This document shows positions 13,702 through 17,321 of a stretch of DNA of 17,321 nucleotides, piece by piece. The translations under genes were made by a program, and so were the position numbers. Position 1 is the first letter of the stretch. Each line of letters starts with the position of its first letter. The stretch spans positions 1 to 17,321 of the forward strand of contig JBHIDQ010000024.1 of assembly GCA_046760155.1 (NCBI GenBank). The letters are read 5' to 3'. The notes beneath the pieces were generated by a model, which saw nothing but the letters and a program-made list of their open reading frames with translations, had not been told where the DNA came from and searched no databases. The stretch is from JBHIDQ01 sp046760155. Lineage in GTDB: Bacteria > Chloroflexota > Dehalococcoidia > Dehalococcoidales > RBG-16-60-22.

Positions 13702-15261
13702 ATGAAAATTGTCAGCAGCGAGCAGATGCGCCAGATTGACCAAGAATGTGCCAAGTTCGGCCTACCTACCAATGTACTTATGGAAAATGCTGGTAAAGCC
13801 ATCGCCGAAGCAACCAGGCGAATCCTGGACACCATTGACCAACAACGTATCCTGCTCCTGATCGGACCCGGCAACAATGGTGGAGATGGTCTAGTTGCCG
13901 TTCGCCACCTTCACGACTGGGGAGCCGAGGTCAGTGTCTACCTTTGTGGTCAGCGACCACCAAATGACGCTAACCTTGAGCTAGTTCAGCAACGCGGCAT
14001 AACCTGTATTGAAGCAACTCAGGATGAAAACCTAAACAAATTTGATGAGTTGCTCTCATCAGCTACCTGTGTTACTGACGCCCTCTTCGGCACTGGCAAA
14101 GCCCGCCCACTCCAAGGGGTCTTTTCACAAGTTCTAGAACGAGTGGCTCAAGCCAAAAGCAAAACCCCGGAGCTTCAAATCATCGCCGTTGATTTACCTT
14201 CCGGACTTAACGCCGATACCGGTGCCGTGGACCCAGCCTGCCTTTGTGTTGATAATACCATCACCCTCGCTTTCCCTAAACTGGGCTTATTCAGCTTCCC
14301 CGGGGCGGAGAGGGTAGGCAAATTAACCATTGCTGATATCGGCATACCCAACCACCTCGCTGACCCAATAACTACCGAGCTTATCACCGACGAATGGGCT
14401 AGAACCACCCTCCCTGAGCGTCCCCTTAACGCTAATAAAGGAACTTTTGGCAGAGTGCTGGTGGTTGCCGGTTCAATCAATTACATTGGTGCTGCCTATC
14501 TGGCCTGCAGTGGTACGATGCGAGTCGGTGCTGGATTAGTAACTTTGGCCACGGCTGCCAGCTTACAACCCGTCCTAGCAACCAAACTAACCGAAACAAC
14601 CTACCTCCCCCTGCCCGAATCACAGCTTGGCATTGTCTCCCCTCAAGCTGCCGAGCTAATCGGCCAGCAATTCGGGAACTATAATGTCCTGCTTTTAGGC
14701 TGTGGCCTGGGACAAAGCCAATCAGCCACTGAATTCATCGACTCCATCCTCGCCAAACCAGAACTGCCGGCACTGGTTCTTGATGCCGATGGACTTAATA
14801 TTCTGGCGAAAACACCAAACTGGTGGCAACAGCTCCCCAATGATGCTATACTTACCCCACACCCGGGCGAAATGGCTCGATTGAGCGCATTATCCGTCGC
14901 CGAGATACAATCAGACCGAATAGGCATCGCCAAAAAGTTAGCCCAAAAGTGGTACAAAACGATAGTCTTGAAAGGAGCCTATACCGTTATTGCTAGTCCA
15001 GAGGGGCACTGCCGAATTAGCCCAATAGCTAATCCAGGGCTAGCCTCAGCCGGGACCGGAGATGTGCTTACCGGGGCGATAGCCGGGTTAATGGCACAGG
15101 GTCTTTCTCTTTTTGATGCGGCGACCCTCGGTGTCTACCTCCATGGCAAAGCCGGTGAGATGGTCAAGGACATTATTGGCAATACAGGTATGATGGCTGC
15201 TGACCTCTTGCCAGCACTGCCACTAGCGATTAAAAAGATAAGGGAAACAATTCCTAGCTAG
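13702..15261 (+). CDS. nnr: Bifunctional NAD(P)H-hydrate repair enzyme
   Basis: This 519-aa fusion repairs hydrated NADH/NADPH. The N-terminal epimerase (YjeF_N, ~1-215) interconverts R and S NAD(P)HX; it has NVLMENAGKAI, GPGNNGGDGLVAVRHL and the ALFGTG loop. The C-terminal ADP/ATP-dependent dehydratase (YjeF_C, ~230-515) has KGTFGRVLVVAGS, VLDADGLNIL, TPHPGEMARL and the catalytic NPGLASAGTGDVLTG with Asp454. Both domains and their key motifs are intact, and the length equals that of typical fusions. The ribosome site before ATG 13702 is weak. It is followed by two CoA-synthesis genes. Confidence 0.92.
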   Translation: MKIVSSEQMRQIDQECAKFGLPTNVLMENAGKAIAEATRRILDTIDQQRILLLIGPGNNGGDGLVAVRHLHDWGAEVSVYLCGQRPPNDANLELVQQRGITCIEATQDENLNKFDELLSSATCVTDALFGTGKARPLQGVFSQVLERVAQAKSKTPELQIIAVDLPSGLNADTGAVDPACLCVDNTITLAFPKLGLFSFPGAERVGKLTIADIGIPNHLADPITTELITDEWARTTLPERPLNANKGTFGRVLVVAGSINYIGAAYLACSGTMRVGAGLVTLATAASLQPVLATKLTETTYLPLPESQLGIVSPQAAELIGQQFGNYNVLLLGCGLGQSQSATEFIDSILAKPELPALVLDADGLNILAKTPNWWQQLPNDAILTPHPGEMARLSALSVAEIQSDRIGIAKKLAQKWYKTIVLKGAYTVIASPEGHCRISPIANPGLASAGTGDVLTGAIAGLMAQGLSLFDAATLGVYLHGKAGEMVKDIIGNTGMMAADLLPALPLAIKKIRETIPS

Positions 15262-15337
15262 TTAGCTTTGATTTGTTTTTAGAGTTATGTTAACCGAGCA
15301 GGTAGCAATATTTTGAGGTAAAATGTAAAGAGGTACC

Positions 15338-16105
15338 ATGCTACTAGCGATTGATATTGGTAATACGGATATTACGGTAGGGATTTTTGAGGGTGAGGAG
15401 CTTCGTGCTACCTGGCACGTGGCTACCGGCATTCACCGCATGGCCGATGAGTATGCGGCACTACTGCTTAATCTGCTGCATCACCAGAACCTAAAGATAG
15501 CTGATATTAAAGAGATAGCCCTGTGCAGTGTTGTGCCACCGCTTATCTCTACTTTTGAGGAGCTATTTCAACGGTACTTTCATCTCTCGCCACTGGTGGT
15601 CGGCGCTGGAGTTAAGACCGGGGTGAGCATTCGAATGGACAATCCCAGAGAGGTTGGGGCTGACCGCATTGTCAATGCCGCTGCCGCCCATCAACTTTAC
15701 GGTGGCCCGATAATTATCACTGACCTGGGTACGGCCACTACCTTTGATACCGTGTCCAAGGAAGGTGACTATCTGGGTGGAGTTATTGCCCCGGGGATAA
15801 ATATTGCCGCTGAGGCGCTGTTTATGCGGGCGGCAATGTTACCCCGCGTGGAACTCGCCCGGCCCAAGCACGTTATTGGCACCAATACCACTTCTGCCAT
15901 GCAATCCGGGCTTATCTTCGGCTATGTCGGTCTGGTGGAAGGTATTGTGGCTCGGATTCAACGAGAACTGAAGGAAAAAGCTAAAGTAGTCGCTACCGGG
16001 GGCTATGCGGAACTCATTGCCAAAGAAACTGACGCGATTGATATTGTCAATCCCGATATAACGCTGATTGGCTTGAGACTCATCCACCAGATGAACCAAG
16101 CCTAG
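15338..16105 (+). CDS. coaX: Type III pantothenate kinase
   Basis: This 255-aa enzyme of the ASKHA fold phosphorylates pantothenate, the first committed step of CoA synthesis. Type III kinases are usually not feedback-inhibited by CoA and often need a monovalent cation. The phosphate-binding start AIDIGNTDITVGIF (4-17) has Asp6. GADRIVNAAAAHQLYGGP and DLGTATTFD follow in the middle, with GGVIAPGI after them. AGAGG lies just before the ATG. The next CoA-pathway gene starts 32 nt after its stop. Confidence 0.93.
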   Translation: MLLAIDIGNTDITVGIFEGEELRATWHVATGIHRMADEYAALLLNLLHHQNLKIADIKEIALCSVVPPLISTFEELFQRYFHLSPLVVGAGVKTGVSIRMDNPREVGADRIVNAAAAHQLYGGPIIITDLGTATTFDTVSKEGDYLGGVIAPGINIAAEALFMRAAMLPRVELARPKHVIGTNTTSAMQSGLIFGYVGLVEGIVARIQRELKEKAKVVATGGYAELIAKETDAIDIVNPDITLIGLRLIHQMNQA

Positions 16106-16112
16106 TCGATAA

Positions 16113-16131
16113 GGAGGTTGCCTCCAAGGAG
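16113..16131 (+). promoter_or_regulatory. Twin ribosome sites with hairpin before coaBC
   Basis: A strong Shine-Dalgarno (AAGGAGG, 16111-16117) is immediately followed by its complement CCTCC (16121-16125), giving a 5-bp GGAGG/CCTCC hairpin with a TTG loop. A second site AAGGAG (16126-16131) abuts the hairpin and is 6 nt from the ATG at 16138. Only the second is properly placed. Confidence 0.5.
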
Positions 16132-16137
16132 AAAACA

Positions 16138-17321
16138 ATGCTAGCCAACAAAACCATAGTCCTGGGTATAACCGGAGGTATCGCCGCCTACAAGGCAGCT
16201 GACATCGCCAGCAAATTAACTCAGGCTGGGGCCAGAGTTGAAGTGGTCATGACCGAGTCAGCCACCAAGCTCATCACCCCACTAACTATAGGTGCTATCA
16301 CCCACACCAAGGTAGTAACCGACATGTTTGAGCCAACTGCTGAGTACAGCCTGGAACACATTGCCCTAGCGGAAGCAGCAGACATAGTAGTTATCACCCC
16401 GGCGACGGCTAATACCATTGCCAAACTGGCCGCTGGCATTGCCGACAATATGCTTACCTGCACGGTGCTGGCGACAAAAGCACCGGTTATTATCGCCCCG
16501 GCGATGAATGATAACATGTTCCAGAATCCCGTCACTCAGGATAATCTGGCCAAGCTGAAAGCCAGAGGCTTCACCATTATTGAACCGGCTTATGGTCATT
16601 TAGCCTCAGGCAAAACAGGCTGGGGGCGGCTGGCAGAGACTGAGACAATCATCGGCACCATAAAACAGGTATTGGGCAAGAAAGGTGATTTAGCCGGTAA
16701 ACGTATTGTGGTTACCGCTGGCGGCACTCAAGAACCCATTGACCCGGTCCGTCATATCGGGAACCGGTCTTCAGGCAAGATGGGCTATGCCGTGGCGGAA
16801 GCAGCCCGGGATAGAGGGGCAACCGTAGCCCTAATCACGGCTCCCACCGCTTTACCCGAACCAGTAGGCATTAAGGTTGTCCCTGTCCAGACTGCCCAAC
16901 AAATGAAAGAGGCGGTGGCTAAGGCGGTAGCCAAGGCTGACGCCCTAATCATGGCGGCGGCAGTGGCTGATTACCAGCCAAAGACAGTCGCTGAGACCAA
17001 GATTAAAAAAGAAACCTCTTTTAGCCTGACCCTGGAGCTAGTGAGAACCCCGGATATTCTGACCGAGGTAAAGGGCAACTTTATCAAGGTCGGCTTTGCT
17101 GCCGAAAGCGAAGACGTCGTCGCCAATGCCAAGGGAAAGCTTGAGAAGAAAAGGCTCGACCTCATTGTAGCCAATGATATTACCGCAGCTGATAGTGGTT
17201 TTGGCGCCGATACCAATAAAGTAACCATCATAGGCAGAAAGGGTAAAGTAGAAAACCTGCCCCTCTTAAGCAAGAGAGAGGTGGCGGAGAGGATACTGGA
17301 CAGGGTAGTGGGGATGATGGG
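16138..17321 (+). CDS. coaBC: CoaBC: phosphopantothenoylcysteine decarboxylase / phosphopantothenate-cysteine ligase (3' end cut by window)
   Basis: 394 codons are visible with no stop; E. coli Dfp has about 406, so only a few residues are missing. The CoaC flavoprotein half (1-~180) decarboxylates 4'-phosphopantothenoylcysteine: GITGGIAAYKAAD (10-22), His74, PATANTIAKLAAG, and PAMN ending at Asn124. The CoaB half (~185 on) makes the amide with cysteine: TAGGTQEP (193-200), Asn209 in RHIGNRSSGKMG, KIKK (288-291) and DLIVANDI (341-348). Every landmark is offset by one from Dfp. The position of Dfp's catalytic Cys158 is Ser157 (HLASGKTGWGR). AAGGAG lies 6 nt before the ATG. It follows coaX. Confidence 0.92.
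   Translation, partial: MLANKTIVLGITGGIAAYKAADIASKLTQAGARVEVVMTESATKLITPLTIGAITHTKVVTDMFEPTAEYSLEHIALAEAADIVVITPATANTIAKLAAGIADNMLTCTVLATKAPVIIAPAMNDNMFQNPVTQDNLAKLKARGFTIIEPAYGHLASGKTGWGRLAETETIIGTIKQVLGKKGDLAGKRIVVTAGGTQEPIDPVRHIGNRSSGKMGYAVAEAARDRGATVALITAPTALPEPVGIKVVPVQTAQQMKEAVAKAVAKADALIMAAAVADYQPKTVAETKIKKETSFSLTLELVRTPDILTEVKGNFIKVGFAAESEDVVANAKGKLEKKRLDLIVANDITAADSGFGADTNKVTIIGRKGKVENLPLLSKREVAERILDRVVGMM

Noticed and set aside
15255..15285. Intrinsic terminator after nnr (AGCT/AGCT followed by T-rich sequence)
   Set aside because: The stem is only 4 bp and the T-run is interrupted by G and A.
1..17321. CRISPR array, insertion sequence or attachment site
   Set aside because: Reading through, I saw no regularly spaced direct repeats, transposase or integrase motifs, or duplication of the tRNA end.

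Overview
This 17.3 kb window looks like ordinary bacterial chromosome: close-packed genes, roughly 50% G+C, Shine-Dalgarno starts and sigma70-type promoters. There is no sign of a plasmid, phage, insertion sequence or CRISPR array. The gene mix is a tungstate ABC transporter with a Moco-type riboswitch, CoA-ester metabolism, a KDPG/KDG pair, a ferredoxin-like aldo/keto reductase, type III pantothenate kinase, and DUF1893, DUF3795 and Mut7-C proteins. It fits an anaerobe of the Chloroflexota (Dehalococcoidia-like) type. That assignment is inference from gene content and is not secure.

Layout. (1) 1-3127, minus strand: a CAT-anticodon tRNA with its own promoter, and the tungstate transporter genes tupA-tupB-tupC. 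These are transcribed from a promoter at 3098-3127 through a structured leader (2978-3075) that strongly resembles the molybdenum/tungsten cofactor riboswitch. (2) 3145-4221, minus: a ketopantoate-reductase-family protein, expressed from one arm of a divergent promoter pair. (3) 4320-6851, plus: enoyl-CoA hydratase, 3-hydroxyacyl-CoA dehydrogenase and an SDR oxidoreductase, a compact CoA-ester (beta-oxidation or crotonyl-CoA type) operon. (4) 6862-10329, plus: CorA magnesium channel, YhhQ queuosine-precursor transporter, a metallo-beta-lactamase-fold hydrolase, a cysteine-rich DUF3795 protein and a Mut7-C/zinc-ribbon protein, tightly spaced. (5) 10326-12046: KDPG aldolase and KDG kinase, a short sugar-acid operon with a strong promoter whose -35 box overlaps the preceding stop codon. 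(6) 12116-13581: DUF1893 protein and an Fe-S aldo/keto reductase, joined by a one-base stop/start overlap. (7) 13643-end: bifunctional NAD(P)HX repair enzyme, type III pantothenate kinase and CoaBC (cut by the window end). This is a nicotinamide-cofactor repair and CoA-synthesis block.

The two observations most worth following are the Moco/Tuco-type riboswitch controlling a tungstate importer, and a serine at the position of the otherwise catalytic cysteine (Cys158 of E. coli Dfp) in the CoaC half of CoaBC. Smaller points concern non-ATG starts, promoters embedded in stop codons, and altered active-site residues in the KDPG aldolase and the SDR.
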